The notes under the pieces are model-generated. The model had not been told where the DNA came from, searched no databases, and saw only the letters and a program-made list of their open reading frames with translations. From Bacillus sp. 103mf (lineage in GTDB: Bacteria > Bacillota > Bacilli > Bacillales > Bacillaceae_G), in NCBI RefSeq assembly GCF_900116295.1, contig NZ_FPAF01000020.1, positions 1 through 53,698 on the forward strand: a stretch of 53,698 nucleotides of DNA. The letters are read 5' to 3'. A program made the position numbers and the translations under genes. Below are positions 41,737-50,298 of the stretch, piece by piece (the first letter of the stretch is position 1; each line of letters opens with the position of its first letter).

Positions 41737-42825
41737 TTATTCTCCATCTACATTTAAATATTTTTTTAGTTGTATGCCTAAATGATATCCTAGCAATGGA
41801 GGAACAGCATTACCAACTTGTTTATATTGTTCCGTTTTGTTTCCTAAAAATTTAAAATCATCAGGAAATGATTGTAAACGAGCATTTTCTCTAACCGTCG
41901 GTACTCTATTATACTTATAGTGGAAATGATTTCGATGACCCGTATCAATAGTCTTGGAAGGCTTTTGGCTATGATAACGAGTCCAAGCCTCATTAAACTT
42001 TCTACTTTCTCCTACACCAGGGGGTAAGTCTTTATAATTTCCGCCTTCCGGAACTTGTGAAATGACATTAATTACTTCAGGTGTATGCTTTGTACCTACA
42101 TGATTATATAAGTGTTTAGCATTCTTTCTCATTTTTTTCTGATACGCTGTTTTTGGTGGATTTGGATACTCACTAATGTCTGTACCTAAATCCTTCTCGA
42201 AATCATGTAGGTCACCAATTGCATCTTCACATGTTACATAATTTTCTGGGGTACAGACTGGTTCTGGAAATTCAAATTCCATACCATTTATTAATCCAAC
42301 AAAAAATAAACGTTTTCTTATTTGAGGGATTCCGTAATCAGGGGCATACAAAACTTTGTAAGTTATTGTATATCCTAAATTTGCAAACTCCTTCATAATA
42401 GCTTCTTTAGCTTTTCCTTTATATAAAGTGGCTAAACCAGGCACATTTTCTAACACAAAAGCTTTGGGTTGAAAAAATGCAACAGCATTAACCATAGCCT
42501 CAAATAACGTGTTACGTTCATCATTTTCATCACGTTTTCCAGTTAATGAGAAGCCTTGGCAAGGGGGACCACCAATAATTAAATCAATACTTTTATTATT
42601 AGTAAGATGTGCCACTTCTAATATAGTAGATCCTTGAAAGAGATCTCCATTCATAGCAATAGCTCCATTATGATTTTCCTTAAAACTTTTTAGAGCGGAC
42701 TCATTATTATCAATACCTAATAGAACGTCATAACCGGCATCCATAAAGCCTCTAGACAAGCCACCACAACCACAAAACATATCAATAACAGTAGGTTTTT
42801 TATTACTCAATATTTTCAACTCCAA
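41737..42825 (-). CDS. C5-cytosine DNA methyltransferase 1
   Basis: 362 residues with motif I (VIDMFCGCGGLSRGF), IV (GGPPCQGFSLTGKR), VI (ENVPGL), VIII (IPQIRKRLFFVG), IX (TVRENARLQSFPDDFKF) and X (QVGNAVPPLLGYHLG). Distinct in sequence from methyltransferase 2. Two C5 enzymes with one nuclease are typical of type II systems with asymmetric sites, where each strand needs its own enzyme. Preceded by a DUF1413 gene 41 nt upstream. Confidence 0.92.
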   Translation of the reverse strand: MELKILSNKKPTVIDMFCGCGGLSRGFMDAGYDVLLGIDNNESALKSFKENHNGAIAMNGDLFQGSTILEVAHLTNNKSIDLIIGGPPCQGFSLTGKRDENDERNTLFEAMVNAVAFFQPKAFVLENVPGLATLYKGKAKEAIMKEFANLGYTITYKVLYAPDYGIPQIRKRLFFVGLINGMEFEFPEPVCTPENYVTCEDAIGDLHDFEKDLGTDISEYPNPPKTAYQKKMRKNAKHLYNHVGTKHTPEVINVISQVPEGGNYKDLPPGVGESRKFNEAWTRYHSQKPSKTIDTGHRNHFHYKYNRVPTVRENARLQSFPDDFKFLGNKTEQYKQVGNAVPPLLGYHLGIQLKKYLNVDGE

Positions 42826-42866
42826 CTAACAATTCGTTTTAAATAAACAATTTATCAATTAACATA

Positions 42867-43094
42867 CTATCTTTTCTTATATTGTTGCTGATTTGCACTA
42901 CTTTTAATTCCAATTTCTATTACTCCACTTAACTCTCCATATTTTACTTCATGTAAGAATAATGCACCTAGCGAACGTCTATCACCAATAGCTAAACGAT
43001 TCCATTCATAGCCTTTAAATAAGTCTTTGACCAAAAACATCTCACCAGGATTTAAATTTTCAACTTCTTGAATGGCTAACTTCAAACAATCCAT
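42867..43094 (-). CDS. DUF1413 protein, first gene of the R-M operon
   Basis: 75 residues: AIQEVENLNPGEMFLVKDLF, KGYEWNRLAIGDRRSLGALF, HEVKYGELSGVIEIG, ANQQQYKKR. This fits the short DUF1413 domain (PGE.F.VKDLF..., W..L..G.R..LG..F...V). Function unknown. AAAAGGGGAATGG precedes the ATG. Its place ahead of two methyltransferases hints at a regulatory or DNA-binding role, but this is inference. Confidence 0.7.
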   Translation of the reverse strand: MDCLKLAIQEVENLNPGEMFLVKDLFKGYEWNRLAIGDRRSLGALFLHEVKYGELSGVIEIGIKSSANQQQYKKR

Positions 43095-43940
43095 TTGTAT
43101 TCCATTCCCCTTTTAAGTAAATTAAAACCCAACATAAATATATGCATATGCTTATGATAGAACAAATGTTTATATAAGTAAAGAAAGATTAGTAGTCTTA
43201 AAGATACCTAATTGTGACGAAGAGCACTTGATATTAAATCCAGAAAGCAACAAACGTTATCCTATAATATTAAAGGCCTCGATACTAGACAAATCAACAT
43301 TGGTAATTTTTAGTACTTAATATAATAATATTACTACCTCTACAATCTCAACAAAAAATAAAAATTATTTTATTCATAAAAAATAGAAAATCAGTTAGAT
43401 TGCTTTAATTCATTATCTATTCCCTCAATACTAAATAATAAAAAAATAAACTCTTTCTTTATTAGAAATATAACAATTAATATCAAACTGCATTAGAAGT
43501 AAAAAAGTTCCTCTGTCCAATTATGTTAAAGGGCCTCAAAAGTTATCATAAAGTACGGCTGTGATCCCTCTCTTCTTTCGTACTTTTCACGTGAGAATTC
43601 CGTTTCAACATATAATCCTTTATCATCTATCTTTGTGATCCAACTGTTATCTTGTTAACCTGGTTTATTTTTCTGGTAAATTCAATGAGTAGTTTCTCTA
43701 ACATGTGCTTCCTCCGTGACGGTAATTTATTACAATTACTTCAAACATTCCTTTTTTCGTTAATGGAGTAGACTTAAGCCTGTTTATATCATTCTATTTA
43801 TATACAAGTATATAATTCCAAATGTAAGTATTAAACAAATAAAGCACTATATTTTAAAAATATGGCGTTTAAAAAAATATCCATCATTCTGTTTGCTATA
43901 TACTTTAACTCTTACCGTACTCGATTATCTACCAAGTACC
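43095..43940. other. Intergenic region with a decayed small gene
   Basis: AT-rich, carrying the R-M operon promoter region at its left end and the pseudogene at 43537-43705. No other feature recognised. Confidence 0.45.
43537..43705 (-). pseudogene. Frameshifted small hypothetical gene
   Basis: After GGAGGAAGCAC an ATG opens MLEKLLIEFTRKINQVNKIT; a shift near 43662 moves the sense to another frame that reads WITKIDDKGLYVETEFSREK, YERREGSQPYFMITFEAL and stops. Restoring the frame gives a ~60-residue protein that I do not recognise. Confidence 0.5.
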
Positions 43941-45788
43941 TCACTCGTCTGCTATATTTATCAACAATCTTATAACATCTTGGCATTCTTCATCGTCAAA
44001 CAACGTATTCATACTATCTAATACTTCCTTCGTATCCAACCAATCACTAACATTACTCGTACTCGTATAAATCCTTGTATAAGAGGCATCTGGATTTTTA
44101 GTTCGTGTACTTATTTTCATTCCTTTATCTTCGAGTTTTATAAGTAACGCGATTCTTTTATAAGATTCAAGTGGGCCTACTTCTATGATAAATTTCAATC
44201 TATTATCTTTTAAACGTTCAAACCACATAATTAGGCCATTATTTAACCACCAATTCCATTGCGGTACTCCAAATTGTTCTTCAAGTAACCGGAATTCTGG
44301 CATAATGAACGATGGGAGTCTATGATGAATGTTATAGCATTCCTCTTGTAGATTATGTTGCGTAACAAATAATTGAAATGCAGCAGCTAAGGTACCCTTG
44401 TCAACTTGATCACTTGGAATGTGACTAGAATCAAAAGTTTCGGTTTCCGCAATATCTTCCTCATATACGATACTTGTTATCGCCTCAGTTATTGATGAAA
44501 TTACTTTATTAAATCCATTGCTATTATACATTTTGTTCATTTTACGAAGTATTTCATCTTTATCTGTCCAATTGCGAATTTCTTCATTTGCAGCATAGAT
44601 TCTCGTATACATAGATCCAGCTTCTTTCGATTTCCCTTTAATAGGTATCCCATTCTCTTCTAATTTGTTTAATAGCTGTAATCTTTTTTCATATTCTAAT
44701 GGACCTACTTCAATAATGAGTTTCATCCGATCTTCTGCTTTTTTCTCAAACCATATAACAAGGGCATTATTTAACCACCAGTCTCCTTTTGGTATCCCTA
44801 GAACATCATCAAGCTGTCTCCATTCAGGGAAAATAAAAGAAGGGATGCGAATATGTTCACGATAACAATTATTTGGAATTTCATTTTGACGAACAAATTG
44901 TAAGAATGCTTCTCTCATTACACTATTTCCTATTTCATATACAAAATCAATCGTTTCTGCATGAGCCGTATATATTTTACGGAAAGATTCACGTTCCTCT
45001 AAAGTTAAACGATTCATGATATTTAACATTTTACTATGCGCAGACTTTCCCAATGTCTTTCCTGAATTACCCACAAACAGAAAGTCAATCGCCTCTTTAT
45101 GCTTCTTGTACACATTCATTGCCAGTTCAACATCTTCTTCATCTCGAATCAGTTCGCCTTCTAATACATCTAAATAGTAATAAAGAAAATCTTGAATCGA
45201 ATTAGAAATATAGGTACTGTTAATTTCCAAATATGCTTTTAATATATTTAATATATCTTCATAGTCTAAAATGAAATAATCTAAATGACTTGGAGCAATG
45301 CCATCCAAGCTTAAAAATATGGGGACAATCGTATAACCTTCGTATGTATCATGAACAAATGTTAAATAGTTTTGTAGTTGCCCATCTGATTCTGACGACT
45401 TATATTTATTTTCAATCAAGATTACGATTTTCTGCAACTCTGATACAGCTAAAATATCAATGCGTTTGTTATCCGTTGTCTGCACTTCACGAAGAACTTC
45501 CAAATCATGTAGCGCCTGTCTATGTAACTTAATAAAGTCATATTTACCAATTAACCTTTCATTCTCTGCCTTTACAAATACTTTAGAGAGTAACTTGTTT
45601 ATAAAAAAAGCACCCAAATTATGATTACCATTTGGATCAAGCAGCCAAGAAATGATATTCGAATGACGAATTTCAAATTTATCTACCCTTAATATTTTAA
45701 AAGGATTGAAACGATTCAACTTACTGTGTAGCTTCTCAAACTCAAACGAATGATCTAAAAGAGATAAAACCTCAAAATTATAGTCCAT
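43941..45788 (-). CDS. PD-(D/E)XK nuclease-family protein with a duplicated C-terminal module
   Basis: 615 residues from ATG 45788 (GGTGGTG upstream). The N-terminal ~250 fit the PDDEXK_4 type: IRHSNIISWLLDPNGNHNLG, then RIDIL (~114-118) and LIENKYKSSESDGQL (~129-143), giving the D...ExK active site. Two similar modules of ~125 residues follow: PNNCYREHIRIPSFIFPEWR/GDWWLNNALVIWFEKKAEDR and QEECYNIHHRLPSFIMPEFR/WNWWLNNGLIMWFERLKDNR, each ending in a helical TRIYxxxxxxxxW part. Architecture and neighbours (R-M genes, DISARM remnant) suggest a single-gene defence nuclease, but this is inference. No frame break. Confidence 0.7.
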   Translation of the reverse strand: MDYNFEVLSLLDHSFEFEKLHSKLNRFNPFKILRVDKFEIRHSNIISWLLDPNGNHNLGAFFINKLLSKVFVKAENERLIGKYDFIKLHRQALHDLEVLREVQTTDNKRIDILAVSELQKIVILIENKYKSSESDGQLQNYLTFVHDTYEGYTIVPIFLSLDGIAPSHLDYFILDYEDILNILKAYLEINSTYISNSIQDFLYYYLDVLEGELIRDEEDVELAMNVYKKHKEAIDFLFVGNSGKTLGKSAHSKMLNIMNRLTLEERESFRKIYTAHAETIDFVYEIGNSVMREAFLQFVRQNEIPNNCYREHIRIPSFIFPEWRQLDDVLGIPKGDWWLNNALVIWFEKKAEDRMKLIIEVGPLEYEKRLQLLNKLEENGIPIKGKSKEAGSMYTRIYAANEEIRNWTDKDEILRKMNKMYNSNGFNKVISSITEAITSIVYEEDIAETETFDSSHIPSDQVDKGTLAAAFQLFVTQHNLQEECYNIHHRLPSFIMPEFRLLEEQFGVPQWNWWLNNGLIMWFERLKDNRLKFIIEVGPLESYKRIALLIKLEDKGMKISTRTKNPDASYTRIYTSTSNVSDWLDTKEVLDSMNTLFDDEECQDVIRLLINIADE

Positions 45789-45942
45789 ATTTGGCACCAC
45801 CATTATGTATTGTTGAATGTATCTATCCTCATTTTATCTAAATTCCTTACTAGCACAAGAATAACAAACACGTTCTTCAAAACGATATTCAGGAGGAACT
45901 GTTCTACCACAACAATGACTAGAATTAGGAAAAGAGAGTTAC
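45789..45942. other. Spacer with a zinc-ribbon fossil
   Basis: On the minus strand FPNSSHCCGRTVPPEYRFEE then RVCYSCASKEFR has a CC...CxxC pattern but no start codon and a stop directly upstream. Confidence 0.35.
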
Positions 45943-46131
45943 TTGAAACAAACCATTTTACAAGGAGAAGAGCATGTATACAATACAGTTATGAAGAATA
46001 AAGCAAGTTTCACAAGGGCTGAGATAACTACTGCTGAACGTTATATTTATTCAATCAGAAATGGACAAAAGGAACCATATGAATGGCCGCCTGCTAATTC
46101 TGAAATATTTAAGGGGTGTTTAGATGAGTAA
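45943..46131 (+). CDS. Small protein overlapping the next gene
   Basis: 62 residues from TTG 45943: MKQTILQGEEHVYNTVMKNK, FTRAEITTAERYIYSIRNGQ, EPYEWPPANSEIFKGCLDE. AGGAAAAGAGAG lies upstream. Helical and hydrophilic, perhaps the end of a larger ancestral protein. Its last 8 nt overlap the next gene, so the two are translationally coupled. Not recognised. Confidence 0.5.
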   Translation: MKQTILQGEEHVYNTVMKNKASFTRAEITTAERYIYSIRNGQKEPYEWPPANSEIFKGCLDE

Positions 46132-46675
46132 TAGACCAAAACTATCTGCTAAGAAAGCATTACATATTGCACAGGAATACTTGAATGAACGTAATAAAAA
46201 CTACCTTCCGCAGACAATAAATAACGATATAAACCAATCAGTTCAGTTTTATGATAAGTTTTTTGCAATTGATGGTTGCGCATGGCTTGTTGAGCTAGAC
46301 TTTAAAGATTTTGATAAGTTCATTGTTATTTCTGATGAAAAAGAAGCCATTTCGTTTTTAATAATAGGAGTTAATAAAAATAAAATACTCAATATACACA
46401 CTAAATTAAATACAGATAGATTGATACAAATTTCCCAAAATTACAATATTGAAAATCACTTGGAAGGAATGATTTATACAAATACCGGAGAGTCAATAAC
46501 TTTTTATGAACGTTACGATGGTTTTGATGGTTATGCTTGGCACGTTAATATGAAAGTACCACCTTCGCCCTTTGGTGGTGGTGATGATGTAGACCTTGTT
46601 ATTTCTGATGAAAAAGCATGTGTTGAATATATGTATGACCCATCAGGATACCCTATAACTCCACATTTACGATGA
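46124..46675 (+). CDS. Protein with an internal duplication, possible immunity partner
   Basis: 183 residues. Two related halves: VQFYDKFFAIDGCAWLVELD with KFIVISDEKEAISFLI, and ITFYERYDGFDGYAWHVNMK with VDLVISDEKACVEYMY. Each half has an aromatic FYxxxxxxDGxAWxV strand and an ISDEK turn. AAGGGGTG precedes the ATG. The small-gene/larger-gene overlap resembles toxin-immunity pairs, but neither partner was recognised. Confidence 0.55.
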   Translation: MSNRPKLSAKKALHIAQEYLNERNKNYLPQTINNDINQSVQFYDKFFAIDGCAWLVELDFKDFDKFIVISDEKEAISFLIIGVNKNKILNIHTKLNTDRLIQISQNYNIENHLEGMIYTNTGESITFYERYDGFDGYAWHVNMKVPPSPFGGGDDVDLVISDEKACVEYMYDPSGYPITPHLR

Positions 46676-46905
46676 TGACGATGATTAATCAATTAAAATG
46701 CATGATAAACATGAATTTAATCATGGTGAAATAAAACGATATCACCGTAATTATGAGCAGACAACGGCTTAAAAATAACTATATAAATAATCAGATATTT
46801 ATATTTAAATAATCGACTATTTATGTTTTAATATTTATATGTACATAACAGGAATAATTGGAAAATTATGTTTGATATATTTTAAGAAAGGGGAATGTTT
46901 TTTAT

Positions 46906-47547
46906 ATGGAAACTCCAGAAAATCAATTTAAACGTGCACTTAATCCTTGGTTCTCCATTTGGATAAAACCACGTGATACAATGAAAGAAATTTTTATATC
47001 CAAACCTAAGAATGTGTTTTTACTCATTTTATTAGGCACATTCGTACAAGCTTTAGATCGAGCAGCTTCTAAAAGTATAGCGGATTCAATAAGTAGTCCA
47101 TTTCTACTAATCTCAGTAGTTATATTCAGCACCTTCGTTGGTGCCTTAATTTATTATTTTTTGCTACCCGCGTTATTAAATTGGGTAGCAAAAAAACTCG
47201 GTGGACAAGGTACCTTTGAAAAAACACGTTACGCTACTGCCTATTCTTATATTCCTTACGTTTATTCTCTTATATTAGTTTGGGTGCCTTCACTTTTCTT
47301 GTTTGGGATAGAAAACTTTACAAGTGAAGCACCAAAAATGAATAGTAGCACAACTTTAACGATTTTGTTCCTTATTTTTTCCATAATTGATTTCGTTATT
47401 GGAATTTGGACAATCATTATTTCCTTAAAATGTTTAGGAGAAGCACACCAATTTTCAGCATGGAAAGCATTATTAACAACAATAGTATCCTTTATGATTA
47501 TCATTCTTCCATTGGTAATAATAGTAATACTTATTAAAGGGTTATAA
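46906..47547 (+). CDS. YIP1 family membrane protein
   Basis: 213 residues. ALNPWFSIWIKPRDTMKEIF is the typical Yip1 opening, followed by five hydrophobic segments (VFLLILLGTFVQALD; FLLISVVIFSTFVGALIYYF; YIPYVYSLILVWVPSLFLFG; LTILFLIFSIIDFVIGIWTI; ALLTTIVSFMIIILPLVIIV). The loop LNWVAKKLGGQGTFEKTRYA carries the conserved K-LGG-G. AAGAAAGGGG precedes the ATG. Role unknown in bacteria. Confidence 0.8.
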   Translation: METPENQFKRALNPWFSIWIKPRDTMKEIFISKPKNVFLLILLGTFVQALDRAASKSIADSISSPFLLISVVIFSTFVGALIYYFLLPALLNWVAKKLGGQGTFEKTRYATAYSYIPYVYSLILVWVPSLFLFGIENFTSEAPKMNSSTTLTILFLIFSIIDFVIGIWTIIISLKCLGEAHQFSAWKALLTTIVSFMIIILPLVIIVILIKGL

Positions 47548-47596
47548 CCCTTTAATAATTTACTTGCTTCTTATAGACTTTCCTACTTCAAATTCA

Positions 47597-47625
47597 GGCA
47601 AGTTTATCCCGCTATTCGCGGGCGC
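47597..47625. repeat. bcr-like repeat, end fragment
   Basis: tttatcccgctattcgcggg is the reverse complement of the end of the element at 4474-4520 with one change. Confidence 0.4.
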
Positions 47626-47695
47626 GATTGCTAAACAATGAGCAGACGCTATATTACTTGTCTGTTCTATAAATGATTGAATGTAAATAATTAAG

Positions 47696-47737
47696 AAACC
47701 CAGCTCATCTTCTCATGTGAAGGTAGCTGGGTTTTTT
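47696..47737 (+). terminator. Terminator
   Basis: AAACCCAGCT...AGCTGGGTTTTTT hairpin about 150 nt after the Yip1 gene. Confidence 0.75.
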
Positions 47738-48027
47738 AAGTTAGATATGCAAAATAACACTTAAAATATACGTAAATTATCGGTCAAATTAAAAAAAGCT
47801 CCTTTTAAGCCTTTTCGTTATACTCATTTTCCATTGTCCTTATAGCAAATGTGATTCTGAATCTTTATTTTTTCTTCTTATTTATCCAAACGTTTTCTAC
47901 GTGCTGTTAGTAATATTGACTTGCTGCGGTGTACTAGTGGTTAACACTTAAAAATAGAGATATAAAAGAATTATCAAGGCCACTGAAAAACTTCCATTTT
48001 TCATCTCATAAAACACATGTAAAACAA

Positions 48028-48074
48028 GAAAGGCGACTTTTCTTTCAAAATTGAACGGAAAGTCGCCTTTCTTT
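48028..48074. terminator. Bidirectional terminator
   Basis: GAAAGGCGACTTT / AAAGTCGCCTTTC hairpin with T-rich flank. Confidence 0.7.
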
Positions 48075-48196
48075 CTATATTTTGTTCCTTTTTTCTTTTA
48101 ATAGGATCATAACAGCGAATATAGTCCTTGCTCCTTGCATACATGGCTATTTTTATAAAGAAAATTTCTCCACTCATCTTTACTAGACTAATAAGT

Positions 48197-49198
48197 TTAA
48201 TCTACCACAGCTGGAATAACACATTTCTTAATCAATTCCCATCTATCACGAGGATTCACAATAAATTCTGATGCAATTGCCACAACAAGGTCTTTTTCTG
48301 GAACGCAACAAATAACATTCCCACCATCACCCCGTGCTAAGTACGCAAAAATCCCATCCTCTTCATGTACCCACCATAAATAACCGTAATTATTTGGGTT
48401 TATCATTGTTGATTCATCAATCCATGTCTTAGAAATAATCTCTTTATTATCCCAAATACCACGGTTCAAATATAGAAGACCAAAGCGTGCCATGTCACGA
48501 GGAGTTAGCGTAAGCCCCCATCCGCCAGTGGAGTTACCGTTTGGATCTTTCACCCACCCTTTCACATTTTTCCCGAATAAGTCTTCAAATCCAAATGATT
48601 TCATTTTATAATCTGGGATTTCTTTCATGCCGATGGGTTTAAATAGGCGTTCGTTGGCAAACTCACGGGCGCTTTTTCCTGTACTACGCGTGATGATGGC
48701 TGAAAGCAGATGTGCTCCTGCGGTGGAATATTTAAAATTGCCAAGTTTTCCTTTTTCGCCTAGCATATCGAGAGTATATATTACCCAGTCTGGTTGTTGG
48801 CACAACTTGTCTAATGGCTCATGCCAGTCCTCAAATGGATATGGTGCTGTCATGGTAAGAAGGTGGCGTATAGTGATTTCCTGCTTTTGGGCAGCATTGG
48901 AAACATATTCGGGGAAAAAATCTAACACCTTTTGGTCTACATTTGTAATATATCCTGCATCTATGGCAATCCCAATAAGGGCAGAAATTACACTTTTCGT
49001 TACAGACGCCACATGGTGCGTATCATCCGGGCCGTAACTATTATAATATCTTTCATATGCAATAGATCCATTTCTCACAACAACAATGCCGTTTATATTG
49101 CTGTGATCGGATTTTATCATAGGTTCAATCTCTGAAAGTTTTTCAGGGTCCATTTTCAAAGTTGCCGGGTCTGCAGATAGCCAGTCATTTCTTTTCAT
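48197..49198 (-). CDS. Beta-lactamase-fold serine hydrolase
   Basis: 333 residues, no signal peptide. The class C/penicillin-binding fold motifs are visible: S65-V-T-K in HHVASVTKSVISALIG (nucleophile), the Tyr motif in FKYSTAGAHLLSA and the late GDGG region (YLARGDGGNVICCVPEKDLV). Such cytoplasmic 'serine hydrolase' proteins are esterase or peptidase-like rather than true resistance enzymes. It follows the MerR regulator gene by 34 nt, with GGAGGTATC before the ATG, so it is probably the regulated gene of that operon. Confidence 0.8.
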   Translation of the reverse strand: MKRNDWLSADPATLKMDPEKLSEIEPMIKSDHSNINGIVVVRNGSIAYERYYNSYGPDDTHHVASVTKSVISALIGIAIDAGYITNVDQKVLDFFPEYVSNAAQKQEITIRHLLTMTAPYPFEDWHEPLDKLCQQPDWVIYTLDMLGEKGKLGNFKYSTAGAHLLSAIITRSTGKSAREFANERLFKPIGMKEIPDYKMKSFGFEDLFGKNVKGWVKDPNGNSTGGWGLTLTPRDMARFGLLYLNRGIWDNKEIISKTWIDESTMINPNNYGYLWWVHEEDGIFAYLARGDGGNVICCVPEKDLVVAIASEFIVNPRDRWELIKKCVIPAVVD

Positions 49199-49232
49199 GA
49201 TAGATACCTCCTATTTTATTTAGCGAACGCTG

Positions 49233-50057
49233 CTATTTTTTCTTTACTGGAAAATACACTTCTGTCACAATATCTTCTGGAACGGCGGCTTGATTGGGGT
49301 CGGTTACGTATACTTCATATGGCGGGTGTATTAATTCATATCCTTCCTTTTCAACCCATTTCATCAAGTTAGCATATACTGATGTCAATTCTGGATAGGA
49401 TCCCTTTAAAACAGACTTTGCACAAAGGCCTCCTGGCAAATCTCTCGTTCCTTTTACAATCTCTTCTATAGGGATGGCAAACTCCGTATCATTGCCGGCA
49501 GGATTGTATTCAGGACTGTGATAAATAGTCATTGGCATACCAAGCAAAGTCAGCTTTTCTCTAGCAATCTTTTCATATAGCCTGTTAAAATATCTTCCAT
49601 ATCCTGCAGCATAGTCATCGCTACTCATCATCTGACGCATAGAAAGGATATTCATTGGCTTTGTTCCAACAAGTTGTACTTCTATATTGTCAAGGTATGA
49701 CATAATTGGTATGCCGTTCTCTAAATTGAGAATGTCATTACTCATTTGATTTAAGGTATATGCAAAAGCATTTAGCTTTTCCTGTATTTCTTTTCTTTTG
49801 CGATTAAGAGCAGAAAACAGTTTCTCTTCTGACTGATCCTCTTCCAATTCCAAAATGACCTTAATTTCTTCCAGAGAAAAATGATAGGATTTTAAACGGT
49901 TGATAAAGAGCATCTTTTTTAGTTGCCTGATGGAATAATACCTATAACCATTTTCAGGGTTAATCTCATCAGGGTGAATTAATCCAATTTCATCATAATA
50001 TCGAAGTGTTTTTGTCGATACTTCGCATATCTTTGAAAATTCTCCAATCGATAGCAA
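49233..50057 (-). CDS. MerR-family regulator with GyrI-like ligand domain
   Basis: 274 residues from TTG 50057, chosen because GGAGGTGA is 7 nt upstream. HTH: LSIGEFSKICEVSTKTLRYY, wing NPENGYRYYSIRQLKKMLF, then a coiled dimer helix and a C-terminal GyrI-like effector-binding domain (VQLVGTKPMNILSMRQMM to VTEVYFPV), the BmrR layout. It probably senses a small molecule and controls itself plus the hydrolase gene downstream; the operator lies at 50113-50143. Confidence 0.85.
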   Translation of the reverse strand: MLSIGEFSKICEVSTKTLRYYDEIGLIHPDEINPENGYRYYSIRQLKKMLFINRLKSYHFSLEEIKVILELEEDQSEEKLFSALNRKRKEIQEKLNAFAYTLNQMSNDILNLENGIPIMSYLDNIEVQLVGTKPMNILSMRQMMSSDDYAAGYGRYFNRLYEKIAREKLTLLGMPMTIYHSPEYNPAGNDTEFAIPIEEIVKGTRDLPGGLCAKSVLKGSYPELTSVYANLMKWVEKEGYELIHPPYEVYVTDPNQAAVPEDIVTEVYFPVKKK

Positions 50058-50112
50058 GAGGTCACCTCCATTCTTCATATTTTTATACGGATGGAATGCT
50101 TTGTTCTATTCT

Positions 50113-50143
50113 TTTATACACTTTACCCTAAGGGCAAAGTCAA
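50113..50143 (-). promoter_or_regulatory. MerR-type operator-promoter with 19-nt spacer
   Basis: Reading minus: TTGACT (-35), 19-nt spacer, TATAAA (-10). The spacer region contains the dyad ACTTTGCCCTTAGGGTAAAGT (50120-50140). A 19-nt spacer with the dyad between the hexamers is the hallmark of MerR-activated promoters, pointing to autoregulation. Confidence 0.8.
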
Positions 50144-50267
50144 CCAGATATATTCCGAAAAATCCAATTCCCCTTATCAATCAATAAAACAATATCGACC
50201 ATTCTTACCAATATATCGGCGATTCGACATAGAACAAAGACCTTTTGACAAATTTAGTCATAAGAAA

Positions 50268-50294
50268 TAGGCTATTTCAAACCGAAATAGCCCT
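50268..50294 (-). terminator. Terminator of the 50299 gene
   Basis: GGCTATTTC / GAAATAGCC hairpin directly after the stop. Confidence 0.65.
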
Positions 50295-50298
50295 CAAC

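Larger units (their letters stand above)
47548..48196. other. Intergenic region with two terminators and a repeat fragment
   Basis: No gene. A bcr-like end lies at 47597-47625, terminators at 47696-47737 and 48028-48074; the rest is AT-rich without recognised signals. Confidence 0.5.

Noticed and set aside
43141-43156. TATGCATATGCTTATG before the R-M operon as a PlcR box
   Set aside because: The right half does not match TNCATA.
48627-49037. 136-codon plus-strand frame opposite the hydrolase gene
   Set aside because: Antisense shadow of a well-supported beta-lactamase-fold gene.
48197-49198. True beta-lactamase resistance gene
   Set aside because: SxxK is present, but there is no signal peptide and the overall pattern fits the broad serine hydrolase family, not a secreted resistance enzyme.
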